Source of the DNA: Nocardia cyriacigeorgica
GTDB lineage: Bacteria > Actinomycetota > Actinomycetes > Mycobacteriales > Mycobacteriaceae
NCBI RefSeq assembly: GCF_005863245.1
Contig: NZ_VBUT01000011.1
Span: 203,845-267,844, forward strand
Direction: 5' to 3'
Length of the DNA stretch: 64,000 bases
The notes below the pieces were generated by a model. That model saw only the letters and a program-made list of their open reading frames with translations, did not search any database and was not told the origin of the DNA. The translations under genes were made by a program, and so were the position numbers. Shown one piece after another: positions 1 to 8,520 of the stretch (positions are counted from its first letter, which is position 1; every line of letters begins with the position of its first letter).

Positions 1-453
1 GGAGTCCATGTCGGCCCGCGATATCGCGGACGGATCAACCGTCGCGCCGCTGCTCCACATGCGCGACAGCGCCGACATCGGCGTACCAACAGTGCCTACC
101 GGGATGGAGAGCATGTGGATCCGTGTCCGAGGTCGAATCGCGCGGATACGCTCGTATGCCGCGACGGATTCGATGGCGTAGTCCTCGCATTCGTCGAGGT
201 CCACACCCTCCACCATCTTGCTCAACACGTCGCGGGTGTTGAGTTGCGCCTGAATGCCCAGCAGCAACGAGCCGTCCGGCAGATTGTTGATCAAGGCATG
301 ATGGGCCATCTTGACGTCATGCTTGTCGCTGGCCTTACGCAGTCCGTACCCCAGCGGGCTGATGAAGTAGGTCGCCGTGACCAGACCCATCGTGGTGAAC
401 TGTAGGTTCCCCCGGATCGCTGCGGTCGGCTGTAGATCTTGACCCAGCCCCAT
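1..453 (-). CDS. SCO6880-like transfer ATPase, N-terminal part (runs off the left edge)
   Basis: Reading leftward from an ATG at 453 the frame stays open to the window edge, giving the first 151 residues of a larger protein. It begins MGLGQDLQPTA and has no signal peptide in this part. Its start overlaps the stop of the PrgI-like gene by one base (TGATG), so the two are translationally coupled. The SCO6880-type family (VirB4/TraC-like ATPases of actinobacterial transfer clusters) normally sits directly downstream of a PrgI-like membrane protein, and this order supports the call. The Walker motifs would lie outside the window, so the function rests on context and general resemblance. Confidence 0.6.
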   Translation of the reverse strand, partial: MGLGQDLQPTAAIRGNLQFTTMGLVTATYFISPLGYGLRKASDKHDVKMAHHALINNLPDGSLLLGIQAQLNTRDVLSKMVEGVDLDECEDYAIESVAAYERIRAIRPRTRIHMLSIPVGTVGTPMSALSRMWSSGATVDPSAISRADMDS

Positions 454-959
454 CAGACCGCCTCTGCACCGTTGCCCGAAATTATTCTCCGGTTGCCATC
501 CACCAGTTCGCGCAACCAGCCGCCGGCAGGCAGGGCCGGCTGCGGACGCCGCTCATGCGTAGGTCGATCTGGAAACACCACCACCACCGTCTCCGAAACG
601 AACACCGTATTCCGCGACGACTCCTCCGTCACCGGCATCCCCGACGCCGACACCGGCTTTCGGATGAAGATGAGCCGGGCGAACCACAGCGCCCGTGACG
701 TCAGCCGGACGCCGGTATACGGGATCAATCCGAACAAGAACACCGCGAGGATCGCGACAGCTGTGCCCGCGAAGAATGTCACCGCCGGGTTCACCGGCAG
801 GCTCATCGCGAACGTTCCCGTCACCGCCATCACCACGACCCCTGCGCCCACCTGCGGCAAGGTGTACGGCCCGAAGGGCAGTTTCTGGCCGTTCTGGGCC
901 TTGCCGACCACCACCGGGACGCGTTTGATCGGCGTGAAAACCTTGATGACCTGAGCCAT
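453..959 (-). CDS. PrgI-like / SCO6881-like membrane protein of a transfer (T4SS-like) cluster
   Basis: The product is 168 residues. Residues about 1-30 are a short basic and proline-rich cytosolic start, followed by two closely spaced hydrophobic segments (about 37-60 and 62-85) and then a soluble beta-rich tail. PrgI-like proteins with this layout accompany SCO6880-type ATPases in conjugation-like clusters. The gene overlaps both neighbours by single bases and is part of a four-gene minus-strand operon. The function (component of a DNA or protein export channel) is inferred from neighbours and topology. Confidence 0.6.
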   Translation of the reverse strand: MAQVIKVFTPIKRVPVVVGKAQNGQKLPFGPYTLPQVGAGVVVMAVTGTFAMSLPVNPAVTFFAGTAVAILAVFLFGLIPYTGVRLTSRALWFARLIFIRKPVSASGMPVTEESSRNTVFVSETVVVVFPDRPTHERRPQPALPAGGWLRELVDGNRRIISGNGAEAV

Positions 960-1219
960 CAGTACGCGCCCACCGGGGAATCGGGGACCACCGTGTTCAC
1001 TTCCCAGCGGGCGTGGTTGATCAGGGTGGGAAGCAGCCAGATCAGCACGCCGGCCAGGATGGCCGAACCTGCCACCGTCAGCACTTTGGCGGGTGACAGT
1101 TTGGATTTGGCGCCCTCACTGATGAGGGTGCCGATGCCGATGATGGCGATCAGGATGAGTCCGGCGGCGCGGACGAACTGCAGGATTACCAGCAAAACGC
1201 CGGTCAGATTGCTACCCAT
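959..1219 (-). CDS. Small two-helix membrane protein, VirB2/pilin-like position
   Basis: This 86-residue protein has two hydrophobic helices (about 6-30 and 46-67) separated by a short charged loop with AKSKLSPAKV. Size, topology and its place beside PrgI-like and TcpC-like genes resemble the VirB2/TrbC-like subunits of T4SS clusters, but no diagnostic motif is visible. The stop codon overlaps the next start (TGATG). Confidence 0.5.
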   Translation of the reverse strand: MGSNLTGVLLVILQFVRAAGLILIAIIGIGTLISEGAKSKLSPAKVLTVAGSAILAGVLIWLLPTLINHARWEVNTVVPDSPVGAY

Positions 1220-1238
1220 TGTGCACTCATTTCGCCGA

Positions 1239-2258
1239 TCACTTGTGCGTCGCTGGTGGGATGGCCGCCGTGGACGACGGCGCTGACGTGGTGGGGCCGG
1301 CCGCCTGCTCCTTCGAGCCTTCGGCGATCACGGCAAAGGGTTCTACGAGCGCGGGCACCTGGTCCATCGTCTGGACCTGCCATTGGCCGCCGTTGTTGAT
1401 CATGGTCAGCGGGTATTCCAGGGCGGCCACCTCTGATCCCGTGGCCGACGGGGTTACCGACGCCAGCACCCGGATCTTCGAACCGCTTTTCCCGCAACCG
1501 GAATCGTCGGCGTTGACCGAGACCAGGTCGGCCTTGGTGTACGGCGGCGGCGCCAGCGCGGTGATGCCCGAACCCTGCGCGATATAGCGGGTGATATCGC
1601 CCGAACCCGTGAGGAACGCGGCGAGGAAACCGGAGGCCACCGTGGAGACCGGCGCGTCGGCCGGGCAGGTGGTCTTGTAGGTGGTGGCCAGATCGAGGCC
1701 GAGGCCCGGCGGGGTGACGGCGGCCGGTAGTCCGAGCGCGCGCAGCCTGCCTTCGGTCAGCGAGACCGCGACGCGATAGAACTGCCTGGCCCCGGCGGTG
1801 TTCCCGGAACCGCCGAGCCGTACCGACACCGTGACGGTCCAGACGTCGAGACCGCCTTGGACATCGGTGCGCCGGACGAACACGACCGCCGAATCCGTCA
1901 CTTGGCGACCGGTTTTCGGTAGTCGCATCGTCGAACTATCGGCGACGAACTCGGCCAGCCGCTCCTTCTGGCTGTCGTTGGAACTCAAGTACGTGACCAC
2001 GAATTCCTGGGCGAAGGTGCCGGCCAGCTGCGCCCGTCCGACGATGGTCACCGCTTCCTGACCGCTGGTGTCCGGAACGGGTTTGCTGAACAGGAAACTG
2101 AAGATCGCATGACCACCGCCGAGCACCGCGAGCACGGCGAGTACGGCGATGACCGCATTGTCGCGGCGGCGTCGCGCGGCCATCCGGCGAAGCAACGCTT
2201 CACCCGAATCCACCGAGCTACCGGCCATTGTGCGCACAGTCGAAATCGTAGAGAGCAT
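1239..2258 (-). CDS. TcpC-like (VirB8-related) conjugal transfer protein
   Basis: The protein has a basic cytosolic start (LLRRMAARRRRD), one transmembrane helix and a large extracytoplasmic alpha/beta part of about 250 residues rich in V/T/S. This is the architecture of TcpC-type bitopic channel proteins. The C-terminus carries a low-complexity alanine, threonine and proline tail. Three in-frame starts exist (2282, 2258, 2228) and none has a strong ribosome site, so the N-terminus is uncertain. It is the first gene of the four-gene transfer-like operon. Confidence 0.55.
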   Translation of the reverse strand: MLSTISTVRTMAGSSVDSGEALLRRMAARRRRDNAVIAVLAVLAVLGGGHAIFSFLFSKPVPDTSGQEAVTIVGRAQLAGTFAQEFVVTYLSSNDSQKERLAEFVADSSTMRLPKTGRQVTDSAVVFVRRTDVQGGLDVWTVTVSVRLGGSGNTAGARQFYRVAVSLTEGRLRALGLPAAVTPPGLGLDLATTYKTTCPADAPVSTVASGFLAAFLTGSGDITRYIAQGSGITALAPPPYTKADLVSVNADDSGCGKSGSKIRVLASVTPSATGSEVAALEYPLTMINNGGQWQVQTMDQVPALVEPFAVIAEGSKEQAAGPTTSAPSSTAAIPPATHK

Positions 2259-2302
2259 TGCCGATTCCGACCCGCCGCCCATTCCCAGGCTTGGGGAGTC
2301 GG

Positions 2303-3439
2303 TCAGAATGCGGGACTGTGATTCTGCCGACCCGCCAGCCAGTGCCGCAGCTGATGGTCGTAGCCGATCGGGGTCCGCACCCGGTGCACCGGCAGACCAT
2401 AACGGGAATCGTCGAGCATGGGCCGTTCGCCGGCGGCGCGCACGAGCTGCCCGATGGCCAGATCGCGGTGCCTGGGCCCTGGATACGGGTGCAGCAGCAG
2501 CGACGTCGACTGGTAGTCGCCGCCGTAGTCGAGGGTGCGCATGGTCAACCCGGCCGATTCACCGGCCAGCAGCCGCTCGGCGACCATCGGCAGGCGGGCG
2601 CGATCGTCGGGATGGAACACATCGACCGGCCGGAACAGATAGTCCCACCGGATCCACGGCGCGGGGTCGGTGAGCCAATGCGCGATGCTGGCGTGCGAGA
2701 TCTGGATGACCGCCAGATGTGTGCCCGCCCGGCGATGCGCCTCGCGCAAACCGACATGTTCGAGCGTCGGCGCGCTCACCGTCGTGGTTTCGGAGGTGAT
2801 GTCCTCGATCAGCAACCAGGCACCGCGGGCCCGCGCGTCGACCCGGGCGCGGATGGTGATCAGCAGTTTCGCGGGCTCGCCGGAGCCGGTGCGGACGGCG
2901 GCCTCGAATTGGAGTTTGTCACCGGACTGCGGCCCGTAGAGCAGCGACAGGACCTCGGCGTGCTGGTCGAAGCCGGTGAAGCGATGGAAGATCTCGGCCA
3001 GCGACATCCGCGGCACATACTCTTCGGCCACCATCCCCGGCAGCCCGGAGATGCTATTGGGTTGACAGATCATCTGCGCGTCCAGATCCCAGGTCACGCC
3101 GACGGCCGGGCGGAGGTCGGGCACCGTTTCCGATCCCGGCCCGAGCCAGATCCGCAGCGCGTGCACCTGGCGCGCAGGCCCGAAAACCGGCCGGATCAGC
3201 AGCCGGTGCGGGCCGGACGCGGTGGGGATCGTCAGGTCGACATCCTCGGCGAGCTTCTGCGCCGCATCGATCGCTTCCCCGATGCCCCGGGTGGACAAAC
3301 TGTCATAGAGCGCAGGCGTTTTCGACAGAATGCGCTGCAACACCCGTCGCCACCCTGCGAACCCCCGAGCTTCGTCCCCCACCGATGCCACCGTCTGCAC
3401 GTCCGGCGCCAATGTTTCGACCGTCACCCACGGGATCAC
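2303..3439 (-). CDS. Rv3651-like (DUF5593-type) GAF/PAS-like protein
   Basis: A 378-residue soluble protein without signal peptide or helices. It shows a GAF/PAS-like alpha-beta pattern and a stretch with FHRFTGFDQHAEVLSLLYG and WIRWDYLFRPVDVFHPDDR, typical of a mycolate-specific family related to Mycobacterium tuberculosis Rv3651. The role in that family is not well defined. The gene ends 44 bases before the transfer operon and has its own upstream gap, so it may be transcribed independently. Confidence 0.5.
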   Translation of the reverse strand: MIPWVTVETLAPDVQTVASVGDEARGFAGWRRVLQRILSKTPALYDSLSTRGIGEAIDAAQKLAEDVDLTIPTASGPHRLLIRPVFGPARQVHALRIWLGPGSETVPDLRPAVGVTWDLDAQMICQPNSISGLPGMVAEEYVPRMSLAEIFHRFTGFDQHAEVLSLLYGPQSGDKLQFEAAVRTGSGEPAKLLITIRARVDARARGAWLLIEDITSETTTVSAPTLEHVGLREAHRRAGTHLAVIQISHASIAHWLTDPAPWIRWDYLFRPVDVFHPDDRARLPMVAERLLAGESAGLTMRTLDYGGDYQSTSLLLHPYPGPRHRDLAIGQLVRAAGERPMLDDSRYGLPVHRVRTPIGYDHQLRHWLAGRQNHSPAF

Positions 3440-3727
3440 TGCGCTACTTCCCTCATCCGACTCGCCAGTACCACGTGCGCACCTCGGATGGACTTCCCGA
3501 ACGCACCGTTGTCACACTGCACAATGTACCGTTATATAGCGGGCCGTTCAATGACTTTCGCAAGTCTGTTCACCCAGTGTGCCGTACAACTGGGCGTGAG
3601 CGTTGCCAAACGAGTGATTCACTTCGACGGAACCACCCGTTCAACCACCGGCCATGGCGTAGTCAACAGCGAACCACGCCACGGGAATTCCGTGTCACGT
3701 GACAGGGGCTTGCGCCGCCTGAGATGA
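3440..3727. other. Intergenic region upstream of the Rv3651-like gene
   Basis: This 288-base gap has lower GC than its surroundings and includes the AT-rich stretch ATATAGC near 3533-3540. It should hold the promoter of the minus-strand gene starting at 3439 and the end of the ROK transcript. No gene or strong hairpin is visible, and no convincing -35/-10 pair can be fixed by eye. Confidence 0.3.
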
Positions 3728-4618
3728 TCAGCCCTGTGCGGACAGGGCGAGAACGCCCGCGCCGCAGAGAATCGCGTTCTCCCCCAGGTCGGAGGGCACG
3801 ACCCGCAAGCCGGGCAGGAAGCTGAGCCGCGCATGGGTGGCCACCGCGGCATTCATGGGTTTCCACAGCGCCGAGCCGGGCGCGGCGAGGCTACCGCTCA
3901 GCACCACCAGATCGATGTCCAGCAGGGCAGTCACCGAGGAAATCGCCTGGCCAAGCGCGGTTCCGGCGCGGCCGAGGGCGGCTACAGCCACCTCCTGGCC
4001 CGCGCCGGCGTCCGCGATCAACTGCGCGGCACCCTCGCCACTCCAGCCGTTCGCCCGCGCCCAGCGCGCGGCGGATTTGCCGCCGGCGACTGCTTCCAGG
4101 CAGCCCCTTCCGCCGCAGTCACAGGCGTCGTCGAAGCCGGGCACGAGCACGTGACCGATGTGCCCGCCGTTACCGGTACGTCCGACGACGGTCAGACCGC
4201 CGACCTGCACGCCACCCGCGATCCGATCCGAGACCGAGATGGACAGCGCGTCCGGTACCTCGGCGGTGGCGCCGAGGTACCGTTCGGCCAGCGCCAGGCA
4301 CACCCCGTCCAAGGCGAGCTGAATCCCCGCCCCTGGAAACATCTCCTCCACCGCGCCGAGGATGCCGAACCCCGACTGCCAGTCCGAAACATCGCTCGGC
4401 GCAACGACACCCGCGGCCATATCGATCGGCCCGGTGGAGGCGATACCGACGCCGACGACGTCGCCACCGGCGACGACCTCGGCGAGTAGTTCAGCGCACC
4501 GATCCCACGCGGCACGAGCAGGCACCGGGATCTCATGGATCTCCATCAGTCCCTCGTCCGGGTCCACGCGGGTGGCCGCGAACCTGGACGTGCCGATTTC
4601 CAATGCCACATAGGTCAT
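3728..4618 (-). CDS. ROK-family protein (sugar kinase-like)
   Basis: The 296-residue product carries the ROK zinc signature: GHIGH at about 152-156 and CDCGGRGCLE at 166-175, giving the Cys-x-Cys-x4-Cys cluster. ROK proteins are sugar kinases or, with an added HTH, repressors; there is no HTH here. The usual N-terminal ATP-binding DIGGTK motif is replaced by EIGTSRFA, so kinase activity is not assured. It is monocistronic in this window, next to the WhiB gene on the same strand. Confidence 0.8.
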   Translation of the reverse strand: MTYVALEIGTSRFAATRVDPDEGLMEIHEIPVPARAAWDRCAELLAEVVAGGDVVGVGIASTGPIDMAAGVVAPSDVSDWQSGFGILGAVEEMFPGAGIQLALDGVCLALAERYLGATAEVPDALSISVSDRIAGGVQVGGLTVVGRTGNGGHIGHVLVPGFDDACDCGGRGCLEAVAGGKSAARWARANGWSGEGAAQLIADAGAGQEVAVAALGRAGTALGQAISSVTALLDIDLVVLSGSLAAPGSALWKPMNAAVATHARLSFLPGLRVVPSDLGENAILCGAGVLALSAQG

Positions 4619-4668
4619 GAACTACGTTCTCCTACAACGTATCCGGCCCTGACAACGAGGCAGGATGA

Positions 4669-5121
4669 TCAGTGCGCGCCGGTCCCGGCCGGCCGCAGTG
4701 GACGCCCGAGAACCAGGTGCCGACGCGGCGCGCCGGTCGCTGATTCGATCCGGCTCGGACGTGGACCATTTCGGATGATCCGCATCGGACGCTTGTTGTC
4801 CAGCGCCGCGACACGGTGTTTGTCCAAGTCGTCTACCACATGACCGGACGCGTCGTACGCGGTTCCGGCCCAGATCATCGAACGCGGGTAATCGCCACGG
4901 GCGATGAGCATTTCCGCCAATTGCCGGCATTGCGCCAGCACCGGGCACCCGCTACAGGTGTTGACCGCGGTCCGCCACGCTTCGGGCGTGCCCGCGTCCA
5001 GATCCCAGTTGTCGGGAGTGTCCGCGCATGGCGGGCGGGTGGTGGACCTGGCGGGGATGGTGGTGATCCGCGGCGCCGCGAGATCATCGCGGTCGAGCAG
5101 ATCTGTCCGAGCAGTTGTCAT
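4669..5121 (-). CDS. WhiB-family transcription factor (host)
   Basis: The protein has the four WhiB cysteines at residues 32, 56, 59 and 65 (CSGCPVLAQC) that bind a 4Fe-4S cluster, followed by the turn IWAGT at 83-87 and a basic C-terminal half likely to contact DNA. WhiB proteins work by binding region 4 of the principal sigma factor. The start at 5121 is chosen because GGAG lies at a good distance upstream; an in-frame start at 5196 would add 25 residues outside the conserved core. Confidence 0.85.
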   Translation of the reverse strand: MTTARTDLLDRDDLAAPRITTIPARSTTRPPCADTPDNWDLDAGTPEAWRTAVNTCSGCPVLAQCRQLAEMLIARGDYPRSMIWAGTAYDASGHVVDDLDKHRVAALDNKRPMRIIRNGPRPSRIESATGAPRRHLVLGRPLRPAGTGAH

Positions 5122-5312
5122 GGCAATCTCCGGGAAGCCGAGGGCACGCCGATATCGACGCGTGTCCGTGGTCGCGCGAGCGCGCTGGGGAGTCATCGGA
5201 GCTGCTCGACAGTCTCCGGAAACCAGCTCGAGAGCCGGTCAACGCACGTTAACCGACGGTTGGTCTGGGAGCAAGCGAATCTGCCGTCAGGTAACGGGAC
5301 ATTGATCAACTA

Positions 5313-5337
5313 GTTACCTTCCGTACCGGCATGTAAC
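5313..5337. promoter_or_regulatory. Imperfect dyad upstream of the MerR gene, possible operator
   Basis: In the 273-base divergent gap between the WhiB and MerR genes, GTTAC at 5313-5317 and GTAAC at 5333-5337 form an inverted pair with a CCG/CGG core between them. Related GTAAC words occur nearby at 5291. MerR regulators bind dyads placed inside their target promoters, so this is a candidate site. It is a weak by-eye call. Confidence 0.3.
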
Positions 5338-5394
5338 GGCACATTTCGCCACGGTCCGTTTTTCTACGGGCACGATTGTGGTTTCCTAGTAGGC

Positions 5395-6111
5395 ATGGCA
5401 GCAGAGGCGGAGTACACGATCGACGAACTGGCGCGGGTAGCCGATACCACCGTGCGCAGCGTGCGCGTGTACCACGAACGGGGGCTCTTGCCGTCACCCG
5501 ATGTTCGGGGACGGATCGGCTACTACGGGTCCGACCACTTGAACCGGCTGCAAACGATCAGCCGGTTACTCGGGCGGGGCATGAAGCTCAACGGCATCCG
5601 CGAACTGCTCGATGCCTGGGATCGCGGCGACGGCCTGGCCGACGTGCTCGGGGTCGCCGATCAGCCGGCCGCCGAGCCGTCGAACGGCTCACGGCCGCCC
5701 GACGAGCCGAAGGAACGCGAGCCGCAACCGGAGCTACCGGACTATGTGAAGCAGGCCCTGGCCGCCAGCGACGACCCCCTCGACGCCTACCGGGTGACCA
5801 ATCCACGCTGCTGCGATCTGGCGACCCGGCTCAGCGACGCCGGGCTCGCGGTGGACGCGACCTTCCAGTTCGTCGAGCGGCTGCGTGCCGACTGCGACCG
5901 GATCGCCGACCGGTACGCCTCGGAGGTCTTCTACCTGCTGGCAGGCCAGAGCTATGAACAGTCGGCCCGCACCCCCAAGGACCGGACCAAGCTCGAAACC
6001 GATCTGGCCATCGCCCGCCTGATCGCCACCCGCGCCGCCTCCGAATTGATCGATCAGGCCTTCGCCCGGCACGCCGAACTGCCTGCGCCGATGGCCACCG
6101 ACGGCGTCTGA
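5395..6111 (+). CDS. MerR-family transcriptional regulator
   Basis: The 238-residue protein begins with a winged-helix MerR domain (about residues 5-75) with YTIDELARVADTTVRSVRVY and a GRIGYY wing, followed by a linker rich in proline and charged residues and a C-terminal helical part. No effector-binding cysteine pattern is evident. It is transcribed away from the WhiB gene and ends at a strong terminator just before the tRNA remnant. Confidence 0.85.
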   Translation: MAAEAEYTIDELARVADTTVRSVRVYHERGLLPSPDVRGRIGYYGSDHLNRLQTISRLLGRGMKLNGIRELLDAWDRGDGLADVLGVADQPAAEPSNGSRPPDEPKEREPQPELPDYVKQALAASDDPLDAYRVTNPRCCDLATRLSDAGLAVDATFQFVERLRADCDRIADRYASEVFYLLAGQSYEQSARTPKDRTKLETDLAIARLIATRAASELIDQAFARHAELPAPMATDGV

Positions 6112-6125
6112 CCTCGACCGCAAAA

Positions 6126-6154
6126 AAGCCCCTGACCACACCGGTCAGGGGCTT
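6126..6154. terminator. Strong bidirectional terminator between MerR gene and tRNA remnant
   Basis: A perfect 12-bp stem (AAGCCCCTGACC with GGTCAGGGGCTT) around a 5-base loop, flanked by a run of A on the left and TTGTTT on the right, can act for the MerR gene on the + strand and for a transcript arriving on the - strand. Confidence 0.85.
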
Positions 6155-6161
6155 GTTTCGA

Positions 6162-6210
6162 TGGTCGGGGTGACAGGATTCGAACCTGCGACCCTCCGCT
6201 CCCAAAGCGG
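6162..6210 (-). other. attL: 3' half of a tRNA-Pro(TGG) gene
   Basis: Read on the minus strand, 6210 to 6162 gives the 3' side of the anticodon stem-loop (loop TTTGGGA, anticodon TGG), the variable region, a full T arm with GGTTCGAATCC, the acceptor strand CACCCCG, discriminator A and an encoded CCA. The 5' half is missing: beyond 6210 the sequence no longer fits a D arm or a CGGGGTG acceptor strand. This is what remains at one end when a phage integrates into a tRNA gene and restores the complete gene at the other end. The identity segment (att core) is therefore about 49 bp or less. Confidence 0.85.
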
Positions 6211-6297
6211 GACTGTAAGAACCTCAGCACCAGGTCAGAGCCATTTTCGTCGTGAGTTGTAGTCCAAGTTGTGGGCTACGACCACAAGGAACCGGCC

Positions 6298-6480
6298 ATG
6301 ATCAAGCCCGCCCAACCGCCCGCACCCGCCGAGGCGCCGCCCCGCTTCCACAGCCACGACCGGCCCCGCTGCATCGACTGCGGGGACGAGTCGGGCCCAT
6401 GGGTGCCGACAGGTGATCACTGCGAGCACGGTGTGCAGACGTTCCGCTTCCTGCCGTGCGCCGAGGCGGCGGCCCAGTGA
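6298..6480 (+). CDS. Small Cys/His-containing phage protein
   Basis: A 60-residue protein containing CIDCG and a CEHG...PCAE segment, suggesting a small zinc-binding fold. The ATG at 6298 is preferred over a GTG at 6271 because AAGGA sits six bases upstream. Its stop overlaps the GTG of the next gene (GTGA). It is the first gene inside attL; function unknown. Confidence 0.6.
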   Translation: MIKPAQPPAPAEAPPRFHSHDRPRCIDCGDESGPWVPTGDHCEHGVQTFRFLPCAEAAAQ

Positions 6481-7478
6481 TCGCCCGCATCCTCGCCGCC
6501 GCGCTCGTCGCCGCCGGTCTCCTCGCCCTCACTGCGGGCACGGCGCGCGCCGGCGTCCCCGCACCGACTGGCCCGCACCCTGTCGGCCGCGTCGACACCG
6601 TGCTCGACCGCGACGGCCGACCGATACCAGTGTCGATCTGGTACCCGACCACCGCGACCGGCACCGCGCCGTACATTCCGGCGAGCACCGCGGTCGTGCG
6701 CGCGCAGCTGGCGGCCGAGGCTGCGCTGTGGCTGCACACCCCTGCCGCCGCTCCGACGATGGCGACCAGTGTGCTGCCCGTCGCGGAGGGCGGCCCGCTC
6801 GCCGGTGACCGCCTGCCCGCCATCGTCTGGTCGCCCGGCATGGGCACACCACGCTGGCTCGCGTCCGGGCTGCTGATGGACCTCGCCTCACGCGGGTACG
6901 TCGTCGTCGCGATCGACCACACCGGCGAGTCTCCAGCGGTCGAGATCCGCGGCCAGATACGCACTGGCACCCCGCCGACGTCCGGCGATCCTGCCTACAT
7001 GCGCACCCAGCTCGACACCCGCGTCGCCGACGCGCGCCTCGTGCTCGACCAGCTCGACGCGCTGCCCGTCGTCGGCGGCCATCTCGACCACAGCCGGGTC
7101 GCGATGGCCGGGCACAGCTACGGCGGGCAGACCGCGGTCGGTACCGCCGCGGCCGATGCCCGGGTGCGGTCGGTGATCGTGCTCGACGGGTCAGCCGCGT
7201 GGGATGGTGTCGGCCCGGCGCCCGATATCGACCGGCCGGTACTGCTGCTCGCAAACGGGATGATGGTGCACGCCTCATGGCTGGGCACCGACGCGGTGAT
7301 CGGCACGCTTGAGGGTGCCGGGCACTACACGCCGACGGACCTGCCATGGTTCGGTGGGAGGGCGGAGTTCTGCGGGACGATCGATCCAGCCGTCGGGGCG
7401 CGACTCACGCGCAATGTGGTGGCGGCGTGGATCGAGGGCACGCCGATGCCCGAGGATCCGGTGCTGCGCTGGCGGTGA
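6477..7478 (+). CDS. Secreted alpha/beta hydrolase (lipase/PAF-acetylhydrolase-like)
   Basis: From a GTG at 6477 that overlaps the previous stop, the product has a typical Sec signal peptide (hydrophobic run ending GTARA, about residues 1-26) and an alpha/beta-hydrolase fold with nucleophile motif GHSYGG (Ser about 214), an acidic candidate near VLDGSAAWD and a late His in GAGHYTP. A secreted esterase at the attachment end of a prophage, away from lysis genes, fits lysogenic-conversion cargo, though attack on mycolate envelope esters cannot be excluded. An in-frame GTG at 6456 would add seven residues before the signal peptide. Confidence 0.75.
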   Translation: MIARILAAALVAAGLLALTAGTARAGVPAPTGPHPVGRVDTVLDRDGRPIPVSIWYPTTATGTAPYIPASTAVVRAQLAAEAALWLHTPAAAPTMATSVLPVAEGGPLAGDRLPAIVWSPGMGTPRWLASGLLMDLASRGYVVVAIDHTGESPAVEIRGQIRTGTPPTSGDPAYMRTQLDTRVADARLVLDQLDALPVVGGHLDHSRVAMAGHSYGGQTAVGTAAADARVRSVIVLDGSAAWDGVGPAPDIDRPVLLLANGMMVHASWLGTDAVIGTLEGAGHYTPTDLPWFGGRAEFCGTIDPAVGARLTRNVVAAWIEGTPMPEDPVLRWR

Positions 7479-7549
7479 TGACCGGCGGCCTGGTAACGGA
7501 CCCTGTCCGGGTGCGGATGCACATGGAGAAATCCAGGACGAGGAGCCCC

Positions 7550-7909
7550 ATGAATCCCCAACCGCCCGGGAACCCATCGCACTTCCCTACGCAGGGCATA
7601 CCCGCGAACCCGGGTATGCCGATGCAGGCGGTGAGCTTGGAGCACCGGCAGCAGGTGCTGATGATGGCTGTGTCAGCGCAAACCGCACAGGGCTCTCAGG
7701 TTCTGTCGATGACGCAGACCTCCGCGGTGATGCTCAAGATCGACCAGACGAACCACATCCTGCATGTGCTGCTCACAATCGTCACGTTCGGGCTCTGGTT
7801 GATCGTGTGGCTGATCCAGATGAACACCGCAAAGATCCGCCGGTACCAGATCTACGTCGACGAATTCGGCATCGTCCGCTACCTGCCACCACCAATCGAT
7901 CACGGCTAG
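7550..7909 (+). CDS. Small membrane-anchored phage protein
   Basis: The 119-residue product has a Pro/Gly/Asn/Met-rich N-terminus, one strong hydrophobic helix (about 73-91, LHVLLTIVTFGLWLIVWLI) and a short basic cytoplasmic tail. The start at 7550 has GAGGAG seven bases upstream. A longer frame to 7346 overlaps the hydrolase and is rejected. Function unknown. Confidence 0.6.
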   Translation: MNPQPPGNPSHFPTQGIPANPGMPMQAVSLEHRQQVLMMAVSAQTAQGSQVLSMTQTSAVMLKIDQTNHILHVLLTIVTFGLWLIVWLIQMNTAKIRRYQIYVDEFGIVRYLPPPIDHG

Positions 7910-7949
7910 GTTCTTCAGGGGTCCGCTGCCCCGGACTAGCATCTCGAAC

Positions 7950-8300
7950 GTGCGTTCGAAAGATGAGTGGCAGCCCACTTGGAGGATCACCGGCCGAACC
8001 GGCGTCGACCCCTCCCGGCTCTACCAGAACCCACGCACCGAACGCTGGGAAGTCCCGTCCCCGGTCGAGTGCCCGAACGGGCACCGCTACCGGGGCGGGC
8101 ACTGCATCGTCGGCACCCATGTGTGCATCCACTGCGGCACACACCGCACCTACACATGCCTCGACTGCGAGGCCGCCGGCATGGTCGGTGTCGTGCAGTG
8201 GCCGTCCGCCACCGACCACTGCCAGCAGCATGACTTCGACGGACGCGCGGAACGCGCAATCAGGGATGGAACCGAACTCGGCCCTACCGCGTCACAGTGA
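7950..8300 (+). CDS. Cys/His-rich zinc-ribbon-like protein
   Basis: The 116-residue protein has paired cysteines CPNGH..., CIHCG and CLDCE that could coordinate zinc. It begins at GTG 7950, 7 bases after a TAGCAT box and without a Shine-Dalgarno, so translation is probably leaderless. No family is recognised. Confidence 0.6.
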   Translation: MRSKDEWQPTWRITGRTGVDPSRLYQNPRTERWEVPSPVECPNGHRYRGGHCIVGTHVCIHCGTHRTYTCLDCEAAGMVGVVQWPSATDHCQQHDFDGRAERAIRDGTELGPTASQ

Positions 8301-8302
8301 GC

Positions 8303-8437
8303 ATGGAACCCATTCAGCTTGAGCCAATCCCGCAGTACGAACCGCCGGCGGAGCCTTACACCGCGCCGAGCGAAGACAGCGCGCGCACCTGGGTGAACTG
8401 GCTATCCAAGCAACCGGACTGCCCAGACGACGAGTAG
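8303..8437 (+). CDS. Short acidic phage protein
   Basis: A 44-residue reading frame begins two bases after the previous stop and ends before a terminator. It is rich in Pro and Glu and contains WVNWLSKQ. Codon use is like its neighbours, with GC-rich third positions. No function can be proposed. Confidence 0.5.
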   Translation: MEPIQLEPIPQYEPPAEPYTAPSEDSARTWVNWLSKQPDCPDDE

Positions 8438-8451
8438 CTCGCGCACATCCG

Positions 8452-8478
8452 AGCGCCCCGGGAATTTCCCGGGGCGCT
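8452..8478 (+). terminator. Terminator before the methyltransferase gene
   Basis: A perfect 12-bp stem AGCGCCCCGGGA/TCCCGGGGCGCT with a 3-base loop closes the small-gene unit 6298-8437. Confidence 0.75.
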
Positions 8479-8520
8479 CTATCCATGTTTGCGCAGGTCA
8501 TTCGAGATATCGTCGAACAC

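Noticed and set aside
6162..6260. A complete tRNA-Pro gene
   Set aside because: Beyond 6210 no D arm, no 5' acceptor strand complementary to CACCCCG and no anticodon-stem partner are present; only the 3' half exists.
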